Shown here piece after piece: positions 41,994-52,596 of a DNA stretch of 64,000 nucleotides. The stretch is from NCBI RefSeq assembly GCF_035046505.1, contig NC_089826.1, forward strand, positions 1,732,501-1,796,500, given 5' to 3'. The notes under the pieces were generated by a model that had not been told where the DNA came from, searched no databases, and was given only the letters and a program-made list of their open reading frames with translations. How positions within the stretch are numbered: the first letter of the stretch is position 1; each line of letters starts with the position of its first letter. The DNA comes from Tiliqua scincoides (Eukaryota; Chordata; Lepidosauria; Squamata; Scincidae). Both the position numbers and the translations under genes were made by a program.

Positions 41994-43020
41994 ACATAAG
42001 AACATAAGAACAGCCCCACTGGATCAGGCCATAGGCCCATCTAGTCCAGCTTCCTGTATCTCACAGCGGCCCACCAAATGCCCAGGGAGCACACCAGATA
42101 ACAAGAGACCTCATTCTGGTGCCTTCCCTTGCATCTGGCATTCTGACATACCCCATTTCTAAAATCAGGAGCTTGTACATACACATCATGGCTTGTAACC
42201 TGTAGTGGATTTTTTCTCCAGAAACTTGTCCAATCCCCTTTTAAAGGCATCCAGGCCAGATGTCATCACCATGTCCTGTGGCAAGGAGTTCCACAGACCA
42301 ACCACACGCTGAATAAAGAAATATTTTCTTTTGTCTGTTCCAACTCTCCCACATTGTTGGCATCCTTCAGTCTTGGAAGACTATGGTGTCACGCTCTGAA
42401 TGGTGGTTCTGGAACAGAGTGTCCTCTCCAGTGCGCGAAGCCTGGGTAAAGTAGGTATGGAGGATAGGCTGTTACCCATGCAGCAAATCCCCCCTCTCCA
42501 CGTCGCTGAAATGGTCCAATGGAAAGGCAGAGGCCAATATGGTTGGTTCCAGCGACGTTGCAGGAGTTGCCAGAACGTGACTGTGTTCAGCCATGAACTG
42601 CCTCAGATGTAACTGGATGTAGCCACAAGGCAGTGGAGGTTTGGGATCAGAGTTTTCCTTCTCTCAGATGAGCTGCCTTCCCAGGCTGACAAGCCCCATC
42701 TACCCAGTGGCTGTTTAGTCGCCTCTTACGACAAGTACAGCCAAACTGAGGGCCTATTCTTATCCCCAGCCCCCAGGGGAAACACTCCATTTTAGTGGAT
42801 GTCCCCTGGTTCTGGTGTTATGTGAGAGTGTAAAGAGCATCTCCCTATCCACTCTGTCCATCCCCTGCATAATTTTGTATGTCTCAATCATGTCTCCCCT
42901 CAGGTGTCTCTTTTCTAGGCTGAAGAGGCCCAAACGCCTTTCCTCGTAAGGAAGGTGCCCCAGCCCAGTAATCACCTTAGTCGCTCTCTTTTGCATAGAC
43001 TTTTTGCATAGTCTCTCCAC
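41994..43020 (-). mobile_element. CR1 LINE 3' part, interrupted by a retroposon
   Basis: From the tail (CATAAGAACATAAGAACAGC, 41994) to about 42350, and again from 42781 to 43020, the minus strand is a CR1 3' region. The second part translates as KRATKVITGLGHLPYEERRL and LFTLSHNTRTRGHP, the C-terminal CR1 reverse-transcriptase sequence also seen at 62560-63075. The gap holds another element. Confidence 0.85.
42355..42780 (-). mobile_element. LINE-tailed retroposon, copy 3, nested in CR1
   Basis: The minus strand runs from the head CCCCTGGGGGCTGGGGATAA to the tail ending GGATGCCAAC, as in copy 1, with about 50 bases missing inside (near 42607). Insertion into CR1 shows it is the younger of the two. 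Confidence 0.8.
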
Positions 43021-43039
43021 AGACTGGAGTCCACTTCGT

Positions 43040-44848
43040 CAGACATGGTACCCAGTCAGCCGCAAGAGGGCAATGGATGGAACACATGGAGAGGGATCTT
43101 CTCTGCCTGGGTTGGGGAAGAAGAGCATCTCACGAGGGGATTTGTGAAAGGCAGTCAGTGTCCACTGCTGTGGCACTGTTTAGGAAAGGCGACCTCACAC
43201 TCTTGCTGGAGGGCACCCTGAGGTGATGGGGGCTGCACAGGAGCTGTTCACTCCATGCCACACAGACATGCAGCTTATGAGTAGCAAGACCAGCGCGGCC
43301 TCTACCTGCACTGGACACTGCACTGGATGCCGTAAGGCTGCGTTTTGCCTTTCCCCCGGGAATGGCTCTGAAGGGAGGGGCCGCTTGCCCACCTCCCTGC
43401 CAGGCTGAGTGCTTTGCCCTCCCTCTAGCTACGCCACCGAGCAGAGGATGTGCTGCCCAGCTGCAGCCACTGGAGGCAATCAGGTTATTACAGGATATAA
43501 GGAGCACCTAAGTTTGTGGGTTCTAGTTGGAGATGGGAGAGGGCACTTGGTGGCAAAATGGACTGACTTTTTGGCCAAATGGACCTACTGGCTTGTTGAC
43601 TCACGGATTGACTCACAGCTCTACTTATCAGACTGACTCCCGGGCTAACTGACTTTCTGGCACACTGATTCATGGGCTGGCAAACAACAAGCTGGCACCC
43701 TGACTGGAGGTTTGGCCATGGACTGGTGCACTGAACATGGGCTAACTAACAGACTAATCCCACAGGGACTGCTGAGTGGTAGAGAGCTGAGGTGGCGCAG
43801 CTTGAAGGAGGGACCCTGCAGGCTTACAGGCAAGCCAGCCAATGGCTAGTCTCCTTCCTACGGGTGCTGGGGCACAGTGGTCGTTTTTGCAGGCTGCTAG
43901 ATCTGGCTGTGGTTAAGCTGGGGGAACTAATGAGTGTAAAGTGGGCATGAGTTCTTTAGGTAAAGCTCAGAACAGGAATTTGGCAGAACAACTGTTTACA
44001 AATATGTAGCACATTTGTAGAGGACTGCTGTGTTAGTGGCTCTTGGCCCTTCCTCTTTAGACGCAGTTAGCTCTGATGTCCAGCTGCTGGGGTGTGGGGG
44101 GAAGTTCCCTCCTTGCTCGACTTGCCGCGTTCCCAGGGGCGTCTGGCTGGCTGACCTTGCAGGACCTTGCACTGGACCAATGGCCCTGCCTTTGAACCCA
44201 GCAAGCCGATGAGTCAGGCTGCCTTGCACCCTCTGAGCCTGTTCCACTTCCAGGGTCTGTGCCTAACCCTAGTTCCTGAGCAGCCTGGCTTCCAAGTTTC
44301 CAGCCAAAGTTTCCTCCCGTTGGCAGCTAATGGCTCAGAGCAAGTGTGAAGGAGAAAGATCTTCATGGAAAAAGCAGCAATTGGGAGTGATATGGTAAGA
44401 GAGCCTTGATAAAACAAGGCCTGCCTTAATAGCCAGGCCCTGTCTCCACTTAACTGACGAGGAAAGCACAGCATGTTCCTGTCCCTCAAGACCACCCCGG
44501 GAGCCTAAATCCTTGTGACAAAGACATGCTGTGCCATCGCTTCCCAGTCTCCGTATCTCCGAGACGCAGAGTGACACGCAAAGCGAGAGAACGAAGAGGA
44601 GATGATGCTTTTCTCTAACTGGAACACAGTGTTTAAGAAGAGATCCGAGTGGCCCTGTCAGAAACAATCTTCTCTGACTGCGCTTAGAGGCGGCCCCGCC
44701 AGGAGACAAGACAAGGCAGGCACCTCGGGAGCTGCTTTTACCATCACCAAAGGTAGCAGAGCAGGAGATGAACAGACCTTGCCCGCCACAGGGTTCAATC
44801 CCACTCCCAGCTGCCAGTGTATGTGTTCTCCTGCATCACTTCCCAATG
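43040..44848. other. No gene seen; degenerate tandem repeat and hAT-type end inside
   Basis: An hAT-like right end (CCCTCTAGCTACGCCACCGAG) lies near 43420. At about 43556-43765 short degenerate units of the form CTGACTnnnnGGCTAA recur. The rest is unremarkable. A repeat-free stretch at 44500-44760 may be older unique sequence. Confidence 0.4.
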
Positions 44849-44856
44849 CAAGAGAG

Positions 44857-45097
44857 CAGTGGCATAGGCAGACGGGGTGCATAGCAAGTGTTTTGCAGGG
44901 AGCCTCATCACAGCCTGCAAGCGGCCCCTCCCCTTCAGAGCCATTCCTGGCAGAGGGAGCAAAACGGAGGCAAATGCTGACATTTTGCTCCCCTCACCCA
45001 GAATGGCTTTGAACAGGAGGGGGAGGGGCCATTTGCATGCCGCAGTGAATCTCCCTGTAAAACATAGTGCTTTTCACCCCCTCTAGCTATGCCACTG
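44857..45097. mobile_element. hAT-type MITE with exact 8-bp target duplication
   Basis: This 241-bp element begins CAGTGGCATAGGCAGACGGGG and ends CCCCCTCTAGCTATGCCACTG. CAAGAGAG flanks both ends exactly (44849-44856 and 45098-45105). It has no coding capacity. The same family lies at 6776-6994. Confidence 0.85.
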
Positions 45098-45105
45098 CAA
45101 GAGAG

Positions 45106-46636
45106 AACTTCCCAGTGCAAGTGTCCCTCGTGCAAATGAATGGAAGGGAGCCCTTCGGTGTATTCTGCTGGAGTCTGAGGTTTGATGCAGGAGCATCAGG
45201 GCAAGGGCTGAGGGCTGAGTTGTCAGAGAGTGTGCTCAAGCCTCTTCCTCTTCAGGGCAGAAGGGAATAAGAATGTGGCAGGCAGTGGACTGGTAGGGTA
45301 AAGGACTGAAAAGCAGCTGGGCTGTCATTCATAACTTATCAGCTCATAGGTTAAAAAAGAGAATATTTAAGAGTATTCCTTTTCCATGGATGTTCTGTGC
45401 CTCTCTTTCTGCTGACTCACCTGCTGTGGCTTCCAGGGACTGTCCAGTGTGTTTGCAGACTTGGCTTGCCTGCGGCTCTCCCAAGTGCTGACCACTGACC
45501 AGCACTGGTGGTGAGAGCTTCTCCCAACAACCCATCCCTTTGGGGGATTGTGAACTATTGCCATGCGCCCTAGTTCTCTCGGCAGTGAGAAGTCCAGCGT
45601 AGAAGTCCCTGCTTCATCAGGACAGTAGGTCACCAGAGGCTTATGGAGGGGCCTTCATAATATTTGCTTTATTTTTGAATATACTGTGCAGGTTCAACAG
45701 GACTTGGAAGTAAATAATAGAGCTCTCCTACATGCAAAAGCAGGTTGCGTCAGTCCCCTAGAGAAACTTTATTGGCAGACGAGTACCTGGAAGATTAAAG
45801 CCAAAGCACATGTTTGATTAAACACATGTGCTGGCATGTTAATTTTTGTTCTTTTTAAACAAATAATGCTGGGAGGACCCCCAAATCAAGACAAAGGTGT
45901 AGGGGAAAGGGAGGCTCTTTAACATGTTGCCCCCACCGTGGTTCCAATCCAAGTGAAAGCCAATGGAAACTTTGTGCCTAATTAAAATAGCGTGTGTGTG
46001 TGCTGGGGGAGGGGTGAGAACAAATTTAGAACTGTGGCTGGAGCAGTGGGTTAAGGTCCCCCTGACCTCCAACCACAATTTTGCACCACTTCGGGCACAA
46101 GTAAACTCCCAGTGTTATCTATTCAAGGAGCACATCAACAAATGGGTCAGCACATGCATGTCATAAACTGTACTCAGTGCTTTGGCCCCAGGTCTATTTC
46201 GTGCATGATTTGTTTCACAAAGTAGTGTATGATGCCCTTATGATGTCAGCAGCAAGGAAGTTGGAAGACATGGCTAATGTGTGAGGATTTCTCCAGCAGC
46301 CTCAGAGTAGTAAGCACCCGATCAATGTATACAGTATACCGATCTAGCCTGGTATTGGTGGATAGCTAGAGGATGAGCAAAGGGAGCACTGCCTACTGGT
46401 TAGCAGTCAAGATACCCCTTTCTGTTCTGTTTCACAGATTACTCGGTCAGCTTCTGAACTGGGGGGGGACGGGACAGAGACTGATAAATCTATACTCTGC
46501 CAGCATCCCGGCAACTCTAAGGAGACCAGGCTAAGTGGGAAAGCTCATTTCTCCCAAGACTGATAGAACCACAGGGGTTCTTATTTCAAATCAAATGACA
46601 ATAGTTCCCCCAAGCAATCGAGCCTAACAACCCACT
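45106..46636. other. No gene seen
   Basis: There is no exon, RNA gene or clear repeat apart from short simple sequence. Confidence 0.45.
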
Positions 46637-46644
46637 GAATATCA

Positions 46645-46970
46645 CAGGAGTCTCCAAACTTTCCTGCACGAGGGCCACATCATATATTTCACACATTTTT
46701 GTGGACTGAAAAAAAATCAGTTTTATCAATGAATGAATGAAATTTAAACGAAAGAATAAGTTTTACTTGAATCTCTTCTTTAATCAGCATGATATGATTC
46801 AGAACAAAAGAGAAATGTGACAATTGCAAAGAGCAATGCTTTATTTGATATAGAAGGAGTAAAAATATCAAACATTAGCAAATGCTCTGCCAAAAAAAAC
46901 CAAGTTGTTGCAGGCTGGATAAAATGTGGTGGGGTGGATGTGGCCGTGGGCCGTAGTTTGGAGACCCCTG
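46645..46970. mobile_element. hAT-type non-autonomous element
   Basis: The left end CAGGAGTCTCCAAACTTTCC and the right end (inverse) CAGGGGTCTCCAAACTACGG match closely. The flanks GAATATCA and GAATAGCC agree at six of eight positions. The interior is AT-rich without a transposase frame. Confidence 0.72.
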
Positions 46971-47326
46971 GAATAGCCCATAAATATGGACTAGGTGGGC
47001 AAAGTGTCAAATGGTCTCCAGTTCACTAGAAGCCCTAAATAAAAAGGGATTGAAGAGAATGAGGGAGGTGTGATGAGCTGGCTGGTGAAAACTACCTGGG
47101 CCTGATTAAGTGGAGACAGAGACGTTTGACCAAATTGGATGCAGTACCTACTAGGCATGCCCTGCAGAGAGTGCTTGGAAGCTACTCAAGAGCAAAGCCC
47201 GTAGAACCTCCACCTGGTGAGGTTCGTAGGTCGGCTTGGAACGAAAAGAGCAAATAATATGATCTAACTAGAAATGCAATTCCAGAAATCCTGACCTTCT
47301 GCACACACTGGGGAGTCTGTGGATGC

Positions 47327-47962
47327 CGTAGTATAGCTATGGAGTGTGATAAGTATTACATCTACCCCCCCCCCCCGGGTAGATGGGACTCCTTAGCCTG
47401 GGAAGGCAGCTCATCTGAGAGAAGGAAAACTCTGATCCCAAACCTCCACTGCCTTGTGGCTACATCCAGTTATGGAAAAGGCTTCAGGAGTCAACCTCGA
47501 GGCAAAATCAGGAGCCGGAGCCCCTGAGGCAGTTCATGAACACAGTCACATTCTGGCAACTCCTGCGATGCCGCTGGAACCAACCGTATTGGCCTCTGGC
47601 TTTCCATTGGACCATTTCAGCGACGTGGAGAGGGGGGATTTGCTGCATGGGTAACAGTCTGTCCTCCATATCTACTTTACTCAGGCTTCGTGCACTGGAG
47701 AGGACACTCCGTTCCAGAACACTATTCAGAGCGCGATACCATAGTCTTCCGAGACTGAAGGATGCCAACAAGAAGTATTACAGGTGCCACAACAGGGTGT
47801 GAAAGCAGCCCCTCCCACTTGCTGTCAGAGCCATTCTGGTCAGCTGTTCTGCCAGTGTTGCTGTTGCCCAAAATGGCTCTGTCGGAGAGTGGGAGGGGTT
47901 GCAAACCAGCACATTGTACACTTGCAATACTTACTATGCTCCCCCTGTAGCTACGCTACTTC
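47327..47962. mobile_element. hAT-type MITE split by a younger retroposon
   Basis: The left end GTAGTATAGCTATGGAGTGT and the right end (inverse) GTAGCGTAGCTACAGGGGGA pair up. Subterminal sequence AAGTATTAC also recurs inverted near the right end. The interior is interrupted at 47361-47772. It is related to 27839-28033. Confidence 0.6.
47361..47772 (+). mobile_element. LINE-tailed retroposon, copy 4, with 10-bp target duplication
   Basis: The element starts at a C-run and GGGTAGATGGGACTCC, so it lacks the outermost head of the family. It ends GACTGAAGGATGCCAACAAG. AAGTATTACA is repeated exactly at 47351-47360 and 47773-47782. The 5' truncation and long duplication fit target-primed reverse transcription. 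Confidence 0.8.
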
Positions 47963-49780
47963 CTCCATGTTCAAAGGAAAGGTGCGGCCGAATGCCAGTT
48001 GGGGGAAACAAGCGGTAAAGACAGGCTCTTGCCTTCAGGCCTTCTTGGTTGGCTTCCTGGAGGCATTTGGTGGACTCCTGAGCTACGTGGCCCTTTGGTT
48101 CTGCTCAGCCAGGTCCTTCTTTTGTTCCTGAATACAGAACATGTATTTTGAATTGATGCCTGAAATCCAGCTGTCTTATCTTCACATTAAGAGCTTGCAA
48201 TTCATTCTGGGCAGGAGTCCTCTTGAGATGCTCTCCCATCTCATTCCTGCTTTTTGGACCCATGTTGGCCCCTCACTTCCTAGAGACCCAGCCCCCTGCA
48301 GCACCTTGAACCCTCCCTGGGCCCCTGCAATGTGCCAACGCTTCTCCCTGCAAAGGAAAAATTGTATTCAACAGACAACTGGAGGGGGGGAGCCCGGCTT
48401 GTGTTATCAGGTCAGTATCTGGACAGCCAGTGGAAGCACTGACTGTGCCAAGGAACACTTGGGCCGTGCAAGAACTGTAGACATGGCAGTGGTGCCTGTA
48501 CCTGAGCCCCAGGACCAAGCCCTCCATCCTGGCACAACATGCACTCCTCCCCCCACGTCCCTCTCCTTTCTCAGTTTATTTGTAAGCTCTGAAAATGGTG
48601 CTGGCTTGTGGAGGGAGAGCATGCACAGGTATTTATCTCCTGGCACCCTTCATGCCTTGATGTATCCAAAATCCTCCCCCAGAGTGATACAAGGGGTCAC
48701 CTGTCTCCCTGCCAAGGGCAATTACATCAAGCAGATGAGCAACCCCGATCACCTCCCTTCCAGCACGGCGGTAACAGAGAAGCTCGGAATTAAACCACTC
48801 AGTCAAAAAATTAAGGAGCTATTAATGCACCACATCGAGGGGGAGAGCGAGCAGCCTTGGCTAAAAGCTTTTCTGCGTCACGGAGGCTGCAATAATTCCA
48901 TGCCTGTTGTTGTGCTCGGGAGGGAGATGAGAAAAGACAAAGGCGTAATGGGGGAGAGATTGAGAGGGAGGCGTGGGGGAGAGGAGCCTGGGAGCAGGCA
49001 AAAATTTTATCCACAATTAAAGCAGAAATCAACCCCTAATGCTTACTGATGAGTTTGATTCTCCCTCAGCAGGCTGCCAACTCTCTAGTGGAGTTCATTG
49101 TAGCTAAAGACGCACTTTTAACACAGAATTGTCAGAACAGATGCCATTATCCTATGGCATCAAGAGGGTTTGCATGAATTTCTTTGAGTAGTCTGTGCCC
49201 CGATGCCTTCTTTAGACCAACCTACAACCAAAATGGAAAATGGTCAAGAGTTGGAAAATAGATTGTAAGTCTCTGTGTAATGCACCATATCAGCTTTTTT
49301 AATGAAAACAATTATCTTTTGTTATTAGTTCCCCCCCCCCTGCTCCCAGCCATTCACAATGTGAGGAAGGGCATCAGCTTGAAACCATCAACCACGTAAG
49401 GTGGGCTGGGGGAGGTCCAGGCTTCTTTTGTACTCTGATCTTCCCCCATTGGATCTTGAACCAAAAGTTCTCACAGAGAAGTTGGTTCCACCTAACTGGA
49501 AGCAGTGATCAAGCTGCGGGAGCAGGCCTGCTCTCCTGTCAATGTTATTTCTTTCTTCACACACATTAAACTGTGCCAGAAAGAGGGTTACTCTGAACCA
49601 AACAGCCAAAAACCATCCCTATTATGCTAAAAAGACCAAAAAAAAAAAAAAAAAGATGCTTATAAAGCTGAATGGGTGTTAAAAAAAACTCACAAGGTTG
49701 GAGTCTGGCCGTGCTTTGAGGCTGTCTTGGAGGACTGTCTTGCAGGTGCCATCGCCGTTTGAGATGTGGCTAGCTGCAGC
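47963..49780. other. No gene recognised; a 302-codon open frame is probably chance
   Basis: The frame at 48141-49049 (plus strand) is the longest in the window, but its product has no domain, repeat or composition that suggests a real protein. It runs through a repeat-free stretch. The part at 48780-49040 looks like unique, possibly constrained noncoding DNA. Confidence 0.35.
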
Positions 49781-49786
49781 TTACAG

Positions 49787-49975
49787 AATCATAAAGTCAG
49801 AAGAGACCTGCAAGATCCTCAGTCCACAGCTACAGCATCTCCAACAGGTGGGTATCAAGCCTTGGCTTAAAGACCTCCAACGATGGAGAGTCTACCACCT
49901 TCCAAGGCAGGCTGTTCCACTGCCCCACACTTCATGCCACCAGGAAGTTTCTGATTCAACCATTTCCTTTTTTGT
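49787..49975 (-). repeat. CR1 LINE 3' fragment, different subfamily
   Basis: The phrase CAGAATCATAAAGTCAGAAG followed by AGACCTGCAAGATCCTCAG is the inverted 3' region of the amniote CR1 type known from birds and reptiles. It differs from the CATAAGAACA-tailed copies elsewhere in the window. Confidence 0.6.
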
Positions 49976-49984
49976 TATTTAAAC

Positions 49985-52115
49985 CCATTTAGGTTTAAAG
50001 GTGGGCTTCGGAGTGATGTGAAGAAAATGAGATGGTGGTATCAGGTAGGTATTCTGGGCAGCAGTCCCAGGTATGAGAGATAATCAGGATGAAAGACCTG
50101 AGTTGTCGTGGGGGGAGGGGAGAGAGGATGCCTTTGGGTGACTGAGGGTCATGGGACTGTGGAAGAAAAAGTCACACTGCTGGCCACATTTTCTCTTGCT
50201 AAACAATGAACCAGGTCAGGCAATGCAGCCATTTTAGAATAGCATCTTAATCAGGAGTTATCAGTATGTGAACACTCTTGAGGACAATTCATGCACTCTT
50301 ACAGAAAGGAGTACTCATCATTCCCAGTCAGTAGTCCAGGGGGTGGCAATGCAGGACCTTCAGAAGAGCCTAGCTGGATCAGCCCAGGAGCCCCTCTAGT
50401 CCATTTCCCCATCATCCAAAGGACTCCTGCTTCTTCCACCGCCTTTGCAGCTCACACTTTATACAAGGTGGGCTGTTGGTGGAGTGTTCCCGGAGGAGAA
50501 GTGATGATGATGATGATGGCGACGACTGACCTTGCTCCTGCCCAACAGCATTGAGGACAGATTCTCTAGGAGTCTTAGAAGAAAAGTTCTCATGGGAGGG
50601 GAGTCCCTGCGTTTATGAGCCAGAGGAAGTCTTGGAGAGAAGACAAAAGGCCCCACCTTTAACACAGCAGCAACCTTGCCAGTGTTTGTGCCCAGCTCAG
50701 GTTATTTATTCTAGCTCTGACCCCAAAAAAAACCCCTCATTCAATGTGGATTTATAAACATCAGTTCTATTGTGAAGCAGGAAAGCTGGTGAGCTCCTCC
50801 CAGATCGGGTGTGTTCAGCCTGCATCCTATGAGCAAGTTTAAAAAGAAAATGTGAACAGCTTGGACGGCGTTCAGCAGATCCCGTTCTGGGCAAGGCACT
50901 GAGATCTCCAGAAGCCGGGATAGGAGTAGATGTGGGAGCCATAACAGCAGAGGAAGGCTGGAAAGGAAAGGGGGTGATTCCTCCCACCACCCTCGTTGGG
51001 TGGGGTTTCTCAGGAAGTGGTGATGAAATGGTCCCTGCAGTCGTTGCTGGGTGTCCGTAGTGTTCAGAGCACCTCCCAGCCAGGGCCTCCAAGAGGAATC
51101 TTCTCAGGGGATACAGGTACAAAGTTTATTTTGAGCCCCTTCAAAGGCGGAGGAAACAGGGTGGGGGAAGGTGGTGACAGCTGGAATAATTTTTGGAGCC
51201 CAGGTCTACCGGGCCTCCCGCTGCAGAGCCCAGATCTACCCGTCTGCATGTATTGGCAGCTGGATACAGTAACATGGGAAACCAAACACTACAAGGCCCT
51301 TCTATCTGTCTCAACAAAGGGCACTCAAGGCAGCTAAATCTCGAAAATCTTTAAAATATAGAAAAGCATCGCAGAAAATAGCACCGTTGTGTTTAGGTCC
51401 CAAAACAGACTTCTGGAGCAGCTGTAGCCCCACAGCTGTGTCCCAAAGCTCCTATACACCCCTTCATGGCAAGCGGATCCACAAGCCAAAGAGCTGCCGT
51501 AAGAGGCCCGTTTCCTCCCAGATTTGACACTGTATTGGGGAGTGTCAGGTATGCATTCCTGGGCCTTGTGTGTGTGGCTTGCAGCAGCAGCTATTCCATG
51601 TGCCTGCTGTGGTACCCCCAGCATCACGCACAGGCAGCAAGTCCAGGTGAGATAGGAAAGTAAGATCCCAGGAAATTTCTCGGCCCCCCCTCCTTGGGCT
51701 CCTGGGTCTGGATACAAGTTACTGCCTTCACCTTCACCCCCCTCTGAATTCCATAGACAAGTCGATGGGATGTAGGTCATCCCAGGACTGTTTGCCATGT
51801 CCCCAGAGGCTCTGTGTGCCAATTTGCTGTCATACCCATTCAAATCCATGCCCCTGGGAAGCTCAGAAATGGTGCATGGCCACCCTCCATGGTCCGTTCC
51901 CTGTTCCTGGGATTCAGAGGTCGACGGCCTTTGAGCTCAAAAGTTCCAGCAAGGTATCTTGGCGAGGCTCTCCCTGTTCACAAACGTGTCAGCGTAGGCT
52001 GCCGCTTTGCCGCTTCAAGGGGAGAGACTGTTAGGGGAGCAATTAAAGTTAGTTTACGCTTGGTAGAAAGTGAATATTTAGAAAATATAGTATAGGGCAT
52101 TAGGGAAAATTTATT
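49985..52115. other. No gene seen
   Basis: Several open frames of 100-170 codons lack motifs. No exon with convincing splice sites was found. Confidence 0.4.
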
Positions 52116-52123
52116 ATCTATTA

Positions 52124-52588
52124 TAGGGATGGCCAAAGTTTTTGGCAGGAGGGCCACATCATCTCTCTGACACAGCGTTGGGGGCTGGGGAAAGAAAGAA
52201 TTAATTTACATTTAAAATTTGAATACATTTACATAAGTTTACATAAATGAATATATTAAAGATGAACTTATATGAATGAATGAAGGTCTTGCAAAAGCTC
52301 AAGACCTATAAAAGGCCTTGCACAAAGCAAGGCTGGCCTTTCCTTTGCTGCCGCTACTGCATCCCAGACATGAAACAGCAAGCAGTGGAGGAAGCCCTCA
52401 TCCCACAGCTCTCGCAAAGAGGTCAAACAGTTGCCTTCACGCTGAGAGCAGTTGTGTCAGGCCAGTGTGGGGTGCAACAAATCTCTGGAGGTTCAGAGGC
52501 TCATTGGAGGCTGGGGGCTCCCTGAGGGCCTCATTGAGAGGCCTTGAGGGCTGCATGTGGCCCCAGGGCCGGGGTTTGGGCACCCCTG
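52124..52588. mobile_element. hAT-type non-autonomous element with exact 8-bp target duplication
   Basis: The left end TAGGGATGGCCAAAGTTTTTGG and the right end (inverse) CAGGGGTGCCCAAACCCCGG are diverged inverted repeats. ATCTATTA flanks both sides exactly (52116-52123 and 52589-52596). The open frames inside are short. Confidence 0.82.
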
Positions 52589-52596
52589 ATCTATTA

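Noticed and set aside
48141-49049. 302-codon plus-strand open frame as a new gene
   Set aside because: It has no recognisable domain, signal or composition typical of proteins, no intron context and no supporting neighbour. Frames of this length are expected occasionally across six frames in 64 kb.
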